Shown: positions 1-9,139, numbered from the stretch's first letter. The stretch is DNA of 9,977 nucleotides from Deltaproteobacteria bacterium (GCA_026388755.1 JAPLJE010000302.1:1-9977); one strand, 5' to 3'. Numbers and translations: made by a program. The notes: generated by a model from the letters alone, not told the origin.

Positions 1-363
1 CGCGGAGAACTGCCTGCCTGCGTGGTTACCTGTCCCACTAAGGCCAGGGTCTTTGGCGACATCAATGATCCCAAAAGCGATGCGGCACTGCTACTGAAGA
101 AAAACCAAAGCGTTCGCGTCATCAACAAGGAATCGGACACCAAACCCAACATGTACTATCTGTCCGTAACCGCTCCCCTGAACTGGCCAGTCAAGGCCAG
201 AATGCCGGATGCCATTCAGTTATGGAAACTGGCGGGCCCCCTGATCTGGGGCATTGTGGGACTCAATGCACTGGGCGTTCTATTCATGCTGGGAAAACAG
301 CTTCTGATGAATGACAAAGCCCCTGAAACCGACGAATCCCATGAGGAAAAGAGGCAATCATGA
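1..363 (+). CDS. Formate dehydrogenase-like 4Fe-4S beta subunit, C-terminal part (5' truncated)
   Basis: The reading frame is open from base 1, so the N-terminus lies outside the window; a GTG at 22 is an internal valine codon, not a start. The first visible residues contain a ferredoxin motif (ACVVTCP, the last Cys of one cluster and a CxxxCP) followed by VFGDINDP, typical of the polyferredoxin electron-transfer subunits of molybdopterin oxidoreductases (FdnH, PsrB, NrfC type). After about 70 residues comes one hydrophobic segment (PLIWGIVGLNALGVLFMLG), matching the single C-terminal membrane anchor of formate dehydrogenase beta subunits, and then a charged tail. It would pass electrons from the catalytic subunit to the cytochrome b encoded next. 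Its TGA stop overlaps the next ATG (ATGA at 360-363), so the two genes are translationally coupled. The choice of formate dehydrogenase over another enzyme of this superfamily depends on the neighbouring gamma subunit. Confidence 0.8.
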   Translation, partial: RGELPACVVTCPTKARVFGDINDPKSDAALLLKKNQSVRVINKESDTKPNMYYLSVTAPLNWPVKARMPDAIQLWKLAGPLIWGIVGLNALGVLFMLGKQLLMNDKAPETDESHEEKRQS

Positions 364-1079
364 CATCAACACAAATCCATCGTCACACCCGACTGTCCAT
401 TCTTATGCACTGGTTCAATGCCGGCTGCTGGATTTTTCTGCTGTTAACCGGCCTGGGTCTGATTCGAAACGACGACCTTCAGCCATTTACATCATGGCCA
501 ACGATGCTGCGGCCTTTGTTCGGCGGGGGCGCCAATCTGCTTCTGGCTCATGAAATTGTCGGCATTATCTGGGCTGGCGGATTTTTTTTATATGGCATCG
601 TCCGGCTGAAATCCGACGTCTTTCCCTTTATCCGCGAAATTTTTACCGTGGATATCCATCGGGACTTCCTGTGGCTGATTGGCAAGGGAATCCAGATGAC
701 TTTGGGGTATCGAACGCTTGGCGTCATCGCGGATAAATTCGGTTTCAGCCCCAGAATTCCGGATCAGGGGTTTTACAACGTCGGGCAGAAGATTTTCGCT
801 ATCCCGGCGGTATTTGGCGGAATGGTCATTGCGGCATCCGGCATCATCATGATTCTGTCTCAAGTCGGCATGGCGAGTACCGCGCTGGTTCAATGGGCGA
901 TCCTGATTCATTTTGTTATGGTTGGCCTGGTGTTTGCCGGTCTTCTCATTCATATCTTCATGGCATCGATTGCTGCCGGCGAGCAGCCGGCCTTTCTTTC
1001 CATGTTTACCGGAACGGTCCCCGAAGATTACGCACGTCATCACCACAAGCTGTGGCTGGATGAGGTCAAAAAGAGTTAA
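360..1079 (+). CDS. Formate dehydrogenase gamma subunit, cytochrome b556-type
   Basis: This 239-residue membrane protein has four clear hydrophobic segments (about residues 14-35, 60-82, 143-166 and 178-202). It resembles FdnI/FdoI, the diheme cytochrome b subunits that take electrons from the beta subunit and reduce membrane quinone. Candidate heme histidines are H17 (in MHWFNAG), H64 (in AHEIVG) and two in the last helix (HFVM and HIFM). The Y-N-V-G-Q-K motif before the third segment and the C-terminal stretch GTVPEDYARHHHKLW are characteristic of the formate dehydrogenase gamma family. The ATG at 360 is preceded by GAGG at 351-354 and overlaps the beta-subunit stop. The gene ends three bases before the rhodanese-thioredoxin start, so all three are probably one operon. 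The catalytic, usually selenocysteine- or cysteine-containing, alpha subunit should lie upstream of the window. Confidence 0.85.
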   Translation: MTSTQIHRHTRLSILMHWFNAGCWIFLLLTGLGLIRNDDLQPFTSWPTMLRPLFGGGANLLLAHEIVGIIWAGGFFLYGIVRLKSDVFPFIREIFTVDIHRDFLWLIGKGIQMTLGYRTLGVIADKFGFSPRIPDQGFYNVGQKIFAIPAVFGGMVIAASGIIMILSQVGMASTALVQWAILIHFVMVGLVFAGLLIHIFMASIAAGEQPAFLSMFTGTVPEDYARHHHKLWLDEVKKS

Positions 1080-1082
1080 AAT

Positions 1083-2114
1083 ATGCTATGGATGGGGCTC
1101 AAGATCAAGCGATTGCTGGTTTATCCCGTAATCCTAATCCTGGTGATGGGAACCCTGACCGCTGCGGCGCCCGATAGTCGGGAACAACCGGCATGGCTTC
1201 AGCAGGCCTGGAATGAAGCCAGACAAGACGGGTATGAACTGATTTCCATCCCTGAACTGAAAGCCCTTTATGAATCCGGAAAAGACTTTTCCATCATTGA
1301 TGTCCGCCCCGAATATGAATATCGTGACGGACATCTTCCACATGCCACAAGTCTGGAGTTTGATCTGGGGGACAAGCTTGAGCTGAAGCCGGATAAGCAG
1401 GCAGCGCTTATCCGGCTTCTGGGTCCGGATAAACAGCGCATGATCGTGATATATTGTCGAAGCTTTGCCTGACTGCGAAGCTCCATTGCAGCCCGGTGGG
1501 CTGTGAGACTGGGATATCAAAAAATTTTACGGCTCCCGGAAGGGTTTTTTGGCTGGAAATCCTTTTTTCCAGACAAGCCGCAATCTGCGGATACCGTGAA
1601 AAAACTGGGAATCGGTGACGCGTTTCCTTCCTGCCAGCTTGTGATGCTCTATGACGAAAGCGACAGAGCCTATCTGAAAATTCCAGGTCTGCAAAAAAAC
1701 TTTTCTCTCGAAGATGTTGGCAGCGAGTATCTGTATATCGTGGTATACAATGAAAGATGCCTGGCCTGCGTGGATGAGGTCAAAGCTTTCAAAACACTAT
1801 ATCACCAAATGAATGCCAGTCCCTATCTTTCGGACAGGGTTAAACTCCTGGCCATCGGCGCCGGCAGCAAAAAAAGGGGTGTCATTACTTTCAAAAAAGA
1901 AAATACCATTCCTTATCCGCTTTTTGCAGATGAAAACCGGAGCATTTTTTCCTGTCTCGGGAACCCTGTTCTGCCCACGTCCTATCTGGTTCAGATTCGG
2001 CCAGGAGGCAGGAGGCAAATCCTGTTCGTTCAGCAGGATCATATCAACAATGTCGAAATGCTTGTCCAAAAAATCACCTCTCTTGTGAAAGACACGGAAC
2101 TGCCCCCAAAATAG
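1083..2114 (+). CDS. Secreted rhodanese-thioredoxin fusion, probable selenoprotein (UGA = Sec130)
   Basis: One frame runs from ATG 1083 (AAGAG eight bases upstream; an in-frame ATG at 1092 is an alternative) to TAG at 2112-2114, interrupted only by TGA at 1470-1472. Read through, it gives 343 residues. Residues 1-28 are a signal peptide (basic KIKR, hydrophobic core, A-A-A exit), so the protein should act outside the cytoplasm. Residues about 50-160 are a rhodanese domain with DVRPEYEYRDGHLPHA and the active-site Cys125 in IVIYCRSFA. The UGA follows at position 130, giving C-x4-U, equivalent to the C-x4-C seen in many rhodaneses. The canonical end of the domain (SSIAARWAVRLGY, then LPEGFFGWK) comes after the UGA. 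Residues about 175-343 resemble a TlpA/redoxin-like thioredoxin fold with C226-L-A-C229 and a cis-Pro-like VLPTSY. A hairpin suited to Sec insertion begins 13 bases after the UGA. The physiological role is unknown; the position suggests sulfur, selenium or thiol chemistry linked to formate dehydrogenase. The alternative is a nonsense-mutated pseudogene or two separate genes. Confidence 0.8.
1486..1506 (+). promoter_or_regulatory. SECIS-like hairpin after the rhodanese UGA
   Basis: The arms 1486-1494 (TTGCAGCCC) and 1498-1506 (GGGCTGTGA) form a 9-bp stem, with seven Watson-Crick pairs and two G-U pairs, closed by the triloop GGT (1495-1497). The loop starts 22 bases after the UGA. Bacterial SECIS elements are coding-region hairpins just downstream of UGA, with a short loop carrying an early G; the E. 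coli fdhF loop also contains GGU. No bulged U like that of fdhF is obvious. SelB recognition is inferred, not shown. Confidence 0.7.
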
Positions 2115-2128
2115 CTATCTGTGAATTT

Positions 2129-2158
2129 TTAGACTTTTTACAATACCTCATGTATGAT
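2129..2158 (+). promoter_or_regulatory. Candidate asnS promoter
   Basis: TTAGAC (2129-2134) and TATGAT (2153-2158) are separated by 18 bases and resemble sigma-70 -35 and -10 elements. An overlapping GATAAT at 2156-2161 could also serve as -10. The predicted start near 2165 would leave about 36 bases of leader. The -10 lies inside the left arm of the inverted repeat described separately. A second -35-like hexamer (TTGACA, 2173-2178) has no good -10 at the right distance. Confidence 0.35.
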
Positions 2159-2195
2159 AATCGACAGTGTCGTTGACAACAATCATACATGAGGT
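2145..2195 (+). promoter_or_regulatory. 14-bp perfect inverted repeat upstream of asnS, covering its ribosome binding site
   Basis: ACCTCATGTATGAT (2145-2158) is repeated exactly in inverse as ATCATACATGAGGT (2182-2195), with 23 bases between the arms. The right arm contains GAGG (2191-2194), the ribosome binding site seven bases before the asnS ATG. If transcription starts upstream of the left arm, the hairpin would hide the ribosome binding site and control translation. If it starts at the candidate promoter at 2129-2158, the repeat is instead a DNA operator covering the -10. The spacer holds a smaller palindrome, CGACA-G-TGTCG (2162-2172). There is no T-run after it, so it is not a simple terminator. 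Confidence 0.6.
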
Positions 2196-2201
2196 TTATC
2201 C

Positions 2202-3584
2202 ATGAATCGCATAAAAATTCACAGCCTGCTCCAATCCAAAACCCCCCTGTATCAAATCCTGGTAAGCGGATGGGTCAGAACCCGCCGGAATTCCAAGGGG
2301 TTTTCGTTTATTGAAGTCAACGACGGGTCCTGCCTGAAAAACATTCAGATCATCGCGCCCAGCAGCCTGCCCAATTATGACGAGATTCAAAAATTAACCA
2401 CGGGATCAGCGGTCAACATCTCCGGCAGTCTGGTTTCTTCACAGGGTAAAGGCCAGAACTGGGAAATCACCGCAACCCGGATTTCGGTCATCGGTGCAGC
2501 CCCGGAAACCTTTCCGCTTCAGAAAAAACGTCACAGCGATGAGTACCTTCGGACCATCGCCCACCTCAGACCCCGAACCAACAAGTATGGCGCGGTTTTT
2601 CGTATCCGCTCAGAACTTTCTTATGCCATTCATACGTTTTTCAGGGACCGGGGATTTCGTTATATCCATTCTCCCATCATCACCAGCTCAGATTGTGAAG
2701 GCGCTGGAGAAATGTTCAGGGTAACGACGCTGGATATCAAAAATCCGGCTTTAAAAGACAGGGGGCTGGATGCTTCACGGGATTTTTTCGGCAAAGAAGC
2801 CAGCCTGACGGTCTCGGGACAGTTATCCGCTGAAATGTTTGCTCTGGCGCTCGGGGACGTCTATACCTTTGGTCCGACGTTTCGGGCGGAGAATTCCAAT
2901 ACCCAGCGTCATGCCGCCGAATTCTGGATGATAGAGCCGGAAATGGCTTTCTGCGATCTTTCTGGAAACATGGATCTTGGCGAGGAACTCATCCGTTACC
3001 TGATCAGCCATGTGCTTCGGGAGTGCCGGGAGGACATGGCGCTTTTCGGAAATTTTGTGGATAAGACCCTTATGGAAACCCTGAATCACATTTTATCGTC
3101 CGAATTTGTCCGGTTGCCATACGTCGAAGCAGTTGAAATCCTGAAAACATCGCAGGTATCGTTTGAATATCCGGTGGTATATGGAACTGATCTGCAATCC
3201 GAACACGAAAAATACCTGACCGAAACCCATTTTAAAAAACCGGTCATTCTCCATGATTACCCCAAGACCATCAAACCCTTTTACATGCGGCTAAATGCGG
3301 ATCAGCAGACCGTAGCGGCGATGGATATTCTGGTCCCGGGTATTGGCGAGATCGTCGGCGGCAGTCAGCGGGAAGAACGTCTGAATGTGCTACAAGACAG
3401 AATGGATGAAATGGGGCTTGTCAAGGAAAATTACTGGTGGTATCTGGATTCCAGGCGTTATGGATCGGTACCGCACAGCGGTTTTGGTATGGGCTTCGAG
3501 CGGCTGATCATGATGATCACAGGCATTACCAATATCCGCGATGTCATTCCTTTTCCCAGAACACCGGGCAATATTGACTTTTAA
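2202..3584 (+). CDS. asnS: Asparaginyl-tRNA synthetase
   Basis: The 460-residue product charges tRNA-Asn with asparagine in the cytoplasm and is close in length to the E. coli enzyme (466). Residues about 1-110 form the OB-fold anticodon-binding domain ([21 protein letters not shown]). The class II catalytic domain follows: motif 1 region around [17 protein letters not shown], motif 2 in [21 protein letters not shown], and motif 3 in GFGMGFERL (about 427-435) followed by [12 protein letters not shown]. The spacing and the R-AENSNT-RH-AEFWM-E-E pattern favour AsnRS over AspRS. The ATG at 2202 has GAGG seven bases upstream, and nothing conserved extends further 5'. The gene is intact. It stands alone after a regulatory inverted repeat, and its TAA overlaps by four bases the end of the thymidylate synthase gene on the other strand; no terminator is visible between them. 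Confidence 0.96.
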   Translation: MNRIKIHSLLQSKTPLYQILVSGWVRTRRNSKGFSFIEVNDGSCLKNIQIIAPSSLPNYDEIQKLTTGSAVNISGSLVSSQGKGQNWEITATRISVIGAAPETFPLQKKRHSDEYLRTIAHLRPRTNKYGAVFRIRSELSYAIHTFFRDRGFRYIHSPIITSSDCEGAGEMFRVTTLDIKNPALKDRGLDASRDFFGKEASLTVSGQLSAEMFALALGDVYTFGPTFRAENSNTQRHAAEFWMIEPEMAFCDLSGNMDLGEELIRYLISHVLRECREDMALFGNFVDKTLMETLNHILSSEFVRLPYVEAVEILKTSQVSFEYPVVYGTDLQSEHEKYLTETHFKKPVILHDYPKTIKPFYMRLNADQQTVAAMDILVPGIGEIVGGSQREERLNVLQDRMDEMGLVKENYWWYLDSRRYGSVPHSGFGMGFERLIMMITGITNIRDVIPFPRTPGNIDF

Positions 3585-4255
3585 ACAGGTGCGTGCTCGG
3601 TTTTCATGGTTCTCAACCGAGCCAGTTCCCAGATATAGTCATACAGGTGAAGCCCTTTGCTGGCGGCAATGATTTCGCCATCCTCGACCCCAATTTCCTG
3701 GGCCATGTATTCCTTGAGCATTTGAATAGCCCCCAGATTAGCGGGAAAGCCATTCCACAGATCCCAGGACCGGAAATACACCATGAAATGAAGTTTTCCA
3801 TACCGGATTCGGGTGTCGATTCCCCGAAGGCAGGGCGGATCGTTCAATAACAGCGCCTTTGGGTCTCCGACCGTCATGTAGGCCTGATTGGTTCAGTGCC
3901 CGTCTTGCCGGTACATGCGAATCACCTCGGCAATCTGGGGCTCAAGATATTCTCCGTAAGTATAGTCTTCATTGGGCTGTTTTTCCGCTGTCATCAGATA
4001 CGGCAGATAGCTTTCAATATAGCCGTCCGCGACCGGGTTCGGAATACACAGCGCCTCCGGAATATCGGGGATCAGGGGCCTGGTTCCCGGATACTTGATC
4101 TGGACCGTGATATAATCAAATTCCAGCCGTTCCTGGCCCTGAAAACTTCCCCTGTCAATCTGATAGCGGTGCCCCTTGTCAATAATCTCATAGACACACT
4201 GAAACCAGGCGTCTGGAATATCTCTTGCCTGAAGGGTCGTGATGTTCAATGTCAT
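3581..4255 (-). CDS. Archaeal-type thymidylate synthase (ThyA fold) with in-frame UGA, probable Sec121
   Basis: The enzyme would methylate dUMP to dTMP using methylenetetrahydrofolate. From ATG at 4255-4253 the frame is open except for TGA at 3895-3893 and ends in TAA at 3583-3581; read through, it gives 224 residues. The catalytic residues lie after the UGA: Cys142 in DPPCLR, R162 and D165 in FRSWD, N173 in GFPANL, H203 and Y205 in HLYDY. Their spacing (+20, +23, +31, +61, +63 from Cys) is exactly that of E. coli C146, R166, D169, N177, H207, Y209. The N-terminal half also shows the conserved RPLIPDIPE and the [11 protein letters not shown] region. The UGA codon falls in GH-U-TNQAYM, 21 residues before the nucleophile. 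Two hairpins downstream fit a SECIS element. The start lies three bases after the gyrB stop, so the genes are co-transcribed; the ribosome binding site is weak. Alternatives are a nonsense pseudogene or an alignment in which UGA replaces a non-Cys residue. Confidence 0.72.
3851..3886 (-). promoter_or_regulatory. SECIS-like structure after the thymidylate synthase UGA
   Basis: On the transcript, six bases after the UGA, CAGGCCU (3886-3880) pairs with AGGC-G-CUG (3858-3851), giving 7 bp with one bulged G. Inside it, GGUC (3872-3869) pairs with GACC (3865-3862) around the triloop GGA (3868-3866). The apical loop begins 24 bases after the UGA, within the range typical of bacterial SECIS elements, and starts with G. 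The internal loop is asymmetric (7 and 3 bases). The upper stem is only 4 bp, so the support is weaker than for the rhodanese hairpin. Confidence 0.5.
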
Positions 4256-4258
4256 AAT

Positions 4259-6703
<2,445 letters not shown>

Positions 6704-6776
6704 CTACCCTTAAAACATTCATAACCTTAAAGCCGCAACAACTGCCGACCTTTCCTGCTCCCTCTATTTTTTTATC

Positions 6777-7895
6777 TTAAATTTTCATAGGCATAATCAC
6801 ACAAAGATAACTTTTGTCCTTTTCACCTTCTATTAAACAAGGTGTTTGATCATCGACAATACTAATTACGACCTGATCCTCTTCAATCACGGAAAGAGAT
6901 TCGACAAAATATCTGGGATTAAATGCCACTTCAAAGGAACTATCCGTATATACAATAAACATTTCTTCCTTGGATTCTCCAAGTTCCGGATTGGTTGAAG
7001 TAATAATCATTTTGTCGTCATTAAAATTAAAAATAACCCCTTTGTAATCCTCGGTCGAAAAAATGGACATGCGTTTGAGCATCATCATGAATAATTGTTT
7101 GTTAAGAACAATTTGTTTGGTATTTTTTATAAAAAGAATATCACTGACATCGGGAAAAATGCCATTTATGAGTTGAATGCTGACGGTTTCCTGCTGTTGT
7201 TTGATGAAAAGTTTGTTGTCCATAATACCAATGGACAATTTTCCCTGTGGAATGATAATTTTAGAGAGTTCGTTAAAACCTTTTTTTTGAACCAGTGTTT
7301 TTTTATCAAGAATTAAGGCAGATTCATTGACACAGGGGTAATCCACTTTGGCAAGACGGTTTCCGTCTGTTGAAATGATTCTTATCCAGCTTTCCTCTTC
7401 CTTCTGAATTGTCTCCAGACAAACTCCTAAAACATGTGGACGCTTATCTTCGACAGACGCCGTCATCATGGAGGTTTTATCAATCATTTTTTTGAAATAC
7501 CGTGCTTCCACCTCGATGAAAGGAATATTTTCAATTTCTGGAACCTCTGGAAAAGAATCAGGATTCATTCCCACAAGATGATATTGAACATTGTAATTGC
7601 CGATTTCTATCCAAAAATTTTCTACTTCATTGACAAGAATGTCTTCTGTTGGAAAATCCCTGACAATTTCATATAATTTTCTGGCATTGATGGCAATTGC
7701 ACCTTCTGATTCCACCTCGGCCGGATAAAAACCGATAAATCCGGTTTCATAATCAGTAACATATAATTTAAGGCCGTCTTCAAGCGCTTTTATAAGCACA
7801 CAGGATATGATGGCATTGCTCGTTTTTTTTTTTTTTTTTCCCTGAATTTTTGCCAGCGTATCCAGAATTTTTGATTTTTTCAGTGTGAATTTCAT
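6777..7895 (-). CDS. dnaN: DNA polymerase III beta subunit (sliding clamp)
   Basis: The 372-residue protein forms the ring-shaped dimer that holds DNA polymerase III on DNA. It shows the family start MKFTLKKSKILDTLAKIQG, the TDYETGF motif after the first strands, and the closing YLCVIMPMKI equivalent to the usual VMPMR(L) end; three repeated clamp domains of about 120 residues fit the length. The ATG at 7895 has AAAGG eight bases upstream. Residues about 20-24 are five consecutive lysines encoded by a run of 17 A, where family members normally have a mixed sequence; length and frame are kept. The gene lies 41 bases after the RdgC C-terminal gene and 85 before gyrB, with no terminator in either gap, so it is probably in one operon. 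Base composition is markedly more AT-rich than gyrB. Confidence 0.95.
   Translation of the reverse strand: MKFTLKKSKILDTLAKIQGKKKKKTSNAIISCVLIKALEDGLKLYVTDYETGFIGFYPAEVESEGAIAINARKLYEIVRDFPTEDILVNEVENFWIEIGNYNVQYHLVGMNPDSFPEVPEIENIPFIEVEARYFKKMIDKTSMMTASVEDKRPHVLGVCLETIQKEEESWIRIISTDGNRLAKVDYPCVNESALILDKKTLVQKKGFNELSKIIIPQGKLSIGIMDNKLFIKQQQETVSIQLINGIFPDVSDILFIKNTKQIVLNKQLFMMMLKRMSIFSTEDYKGVIFNFNDDKMIITSTNPELGESKEEMFIVYTDSSFEVAFNPRYFVESLSVIEEDQVVISIVDDQTPCLIEGEKDKSYLCVIMPMKI
7823..7839 (-). repeat. Run of 17 A within dnaN
   Basis: The plus strand shows 17 consecutive T at 7823-7839, between CG and CCC. In the dnaN frame this is GGA, five AAA codons and the A of ACG, giving G-K-K-K-K-K-T. Runs of this length are known substrates for replication and transcription slippage. 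Any slip of one or two bases ends the product within a few dozen codons (one alternative frame stops near 7780). Confidence 0.95.
7835..7856 (-). other. Gap-free stretch at the dnaN homopolymer (5' flank)
   Basis: This short stretch of dnaN encodes the normal family sequence (around DTLAKIQ) immediately before the A17 run is read. It is given only to show that the frame before the run is the genuine DnaN frame, so the lysine run is in phase on both sides. Confidence 0.3.
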
Positions 7896-7936
7896 TGAAT
7901 AAACCTTTCATATCTGTTGATGGCTCAGGTCCATTT

Positions 7937-8461
7937 TTACTGAAGTATCCATTTTTTGATGTGAGGTACGACCCCATCATTCCATTCAGGAGAAAGCCTT
8001 GATTTTATAAAAAAGACAAAGACAGCGTCCAACCAACCCAATATTTTTTCATATAAAAAAAATTTCTCCAGTACAGCGCCTTCCACATCATCCCTGGTTT
8101 CGACTTGTCCGGTTTCAGGTAATCTGAGATTGCTGATATTCAGGCTTTCGCCTTTCAAGGTAAGCTGCCATTCATTTTCTTGTTCCGAAACCCTTAAATG
8201 AATTTCTGTGACCAGCGCTCCTTTTTTAAGGGCCAGAACACCTTCTTCCAATCCGGCATCATCTCCTTTGATCGTAATGGTTTCCACGGTATCATGTATA
8301 GCGTTTTGCAGCATAATCCGGTTACCAATTGTAAAATTGACGGTTTCCTGAATAACACAATTTAACTGGCTGGGATCATGTTCGATAACATACCATAACC
8401 ATGTCAGAAACTCATATCCTACAAATTTATAACGATTATACGCAACGGAAATATCTAACAC
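7937..8461 (-). CDS. RdgC-family C-terminal part, separate small gene
   Basis: The 174-residue product starts at a GTG (8461-8459). It begins LDISVAYNRYKFVGYEFLTWLWY; the F-L-G-x-E-F-L-T-W-L-W pattern and the end (FFIKSRLSPEWNDGVVPHIKKWI) recall the C-terminal region of long RdgC-like proteins in anaerobic bacteria, by memory of the family and not by search. No catalytic motif, signal peptide or membrane segment is evident. The gene is in exactly the same frame as the preceding rdgC-like gene, separated only by TAA and one sense codon (TAC). GGAG overlaps the end of the upstream gene six bases before the GTG, which supports a real, coupled start. It likely works with the upstream product as a two-chain RdgC. 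The alternative is that both are pieces of one gene broken by a TAA mutation. Confidence 0.65.
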   Translation of the reverse strand: MLDISVAYNRYKFVGYEFLTWLWYVIEHDPSQLNCVIQETVNFTIGNRIMLQNAIHDTVETITIKGDDAGLEEGVLALKKGALVTEIHLRVSEQENEWQLTLKGESLNISNLRLPETGQVETRDDVEGAVLEKFFLYEKILGWLDAVFVFFIKSRLSPEWNDGVVPHIKKWILQ

Positions 8462-8464
8462 GTA

Positions 8465-9073
8465 TTACTCCATAAAATGAGATGGCGTCAGTCTGTTCAG
8501 CAAATCTTTCTCGGAATCCGTAAGGGACTCCAGGGCAGCTGTATAGGGAAAGCGACGAACAAGGTTCAACTTGAATGTTTTGGTAAAAAAAATTTCAAAT
8601 GCTTCATTTGCTGATTTTTGCGTTGAAAAAAACCAGATAATGGATTTTTCATAATTCCACAGGATATCAAACACATTCGGTGTTGCCGGTATTCGAATTG
8701 AAATTTCACGAATAACGTCTTCCTTGATCTGTTTTTTTTCATTTCGAGAAAAAAAATCCTTACCGCTTTCCTTCAACCTTTTTGTCATTTCCTGGCGATA
8801 TTTTTTGTTTATCACTTTTGAAGGGATGACTTTTTTATCCATTCGAAAAGAAAAAATGAACTGAGATCCCATCACAAATGTAGACCCGGAGAAATCCGGA
8901 GTAAATGGATCTTCAAAAGATGTCCATCCCGCGGATTGATCCATATCCTCATCATCTATTTCAACAATTGCATTCTGAGTAAGAAGCCGGGTCAGGGTAT
9001 CCATTATAGGTTCTGCCAGTTGACCCAGCACCTGATAACGCGTTATAGAAACATTTGAAGAAAGAAGGCCCAT
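8465..9073 (-). CDS. rdgC: RdgC-like recombination-associated protein (N-terminal, DNA-binding part)
   Basis: The 202-residue protein resembles the N-terminal two thirds of RdgC, a ring-shaped dimer that binds double-stranded DNA and restrains RecA-dependent recombination. Supporting stretches are GWTSFEDPF near residue 50 (E. coli has GW at the matching place), KKVIPSKVI (E. coli KILPSPVI), the basic helix KDFFSRNEKKQIKEDV (E. coli KKTEKDSLKDEV), then RIPATPNVFDILW and a W-F-S-T-x-K-S-A-N-E motif. E. coli RdgC is about 303 residues; the rest of the family region here is in the following gene. The ATG at 9073 is chosen because the family begins close to this point; GGGA lies four bases upstream, and other nearby ATGs are out of frame. 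It heads the minus-strand operon behind a good sigma-70-like promoter. Confidence 0.75.
   Translation of the reverse strand: MGLLSSNVSITRYQVLGQLAEPIMDTLTRLLTQNAIVEIDDEDMDQSAGWTSFEDPFTPDFSGSTFVMGSQFIFSFRMDKKVIPSKVINKKYRQEMTKRLKESGKDFFSRNEKKQIKEDVIREISIRIPATPNVFDILWNYEKSIIWFFSTQKSANEAFEIFFTKTFKLNLVRRFPYTAALESLTDSEKDLLNRLTPSHFME
8468..8471 (-). promoter_or_regulatory. Ribosome binding site for the RdgC C-terminal gene
   Basis: GGAG, formed by the last codons of the rdgC-like gene (ATG GAG TAA), lies six bases before the GTG at 8461-8459. Its good spacing argues that translation restarts here, by coupling, after the UAA stop. Confidence 0.6.
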
Positions 9074-9094
9074 AGCATCCCATATTGAAGGTAG

Positions 9095-9108
9095 TTAATT
9101 TGAATTAA
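9095..9108. promoter_or_regulatory. Palindrome at the predicted rdgC transcription start
   Basis: TTAATT-TG-AATTAA is a perfect 6-bp inverted repeat with a 2-base centre. It lies just downstream of the -10 element and over the predicted start site, a usual place for a repressor operator. Its AT-only arms mean that chance occurrence in this AT-rich region is quite possible. Confidence 0.3.
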
Positions 9109-9110
9109 TC

Positions 9111-9139
9111 ATTCTATCCGTTTTATTCAGGGGTTACAA
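9111..9139 (-). promoter_or_regulatory. Sigma-70-like promoter for the rdgC-dnaN-gyrB-thymidylate synthase block
   Basis: On the minus strand TTGTAA (9139-9134) and TAGAAT (9116-9111) are separated by exactly 17 bases. Transcription would start near 9104, about 30 bases before the rdgC ATG. No other gap in the block exceeds 85 bases, so this may be the main promoter for all five genes. Confidence 0.5.

Noticed and set aside
588..1046. Minus-strand frame of 152 codons opposite the cytochrome b gene
   Set aside because: The composition is non-protein-like (rich in H, N, R, D), and it mirrors a well-supported membrane protein gene.
1503..2114. Independent thioredoxin-like gene starting at GTG 1503
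   Set aside because: This GTG lies inside the rhodanese fold (AARWAVRLGY), has no proper ribosome binding site, and the product would lack the signal peptide; read-through of the UGA explains the data better.
7780..7980. Frame of 66 codons running through the dnaN start and the A17 run in another phase
   Set aside because: It has no ribosome binding site or similarity to known proteins; it only shows where slipped products would end.
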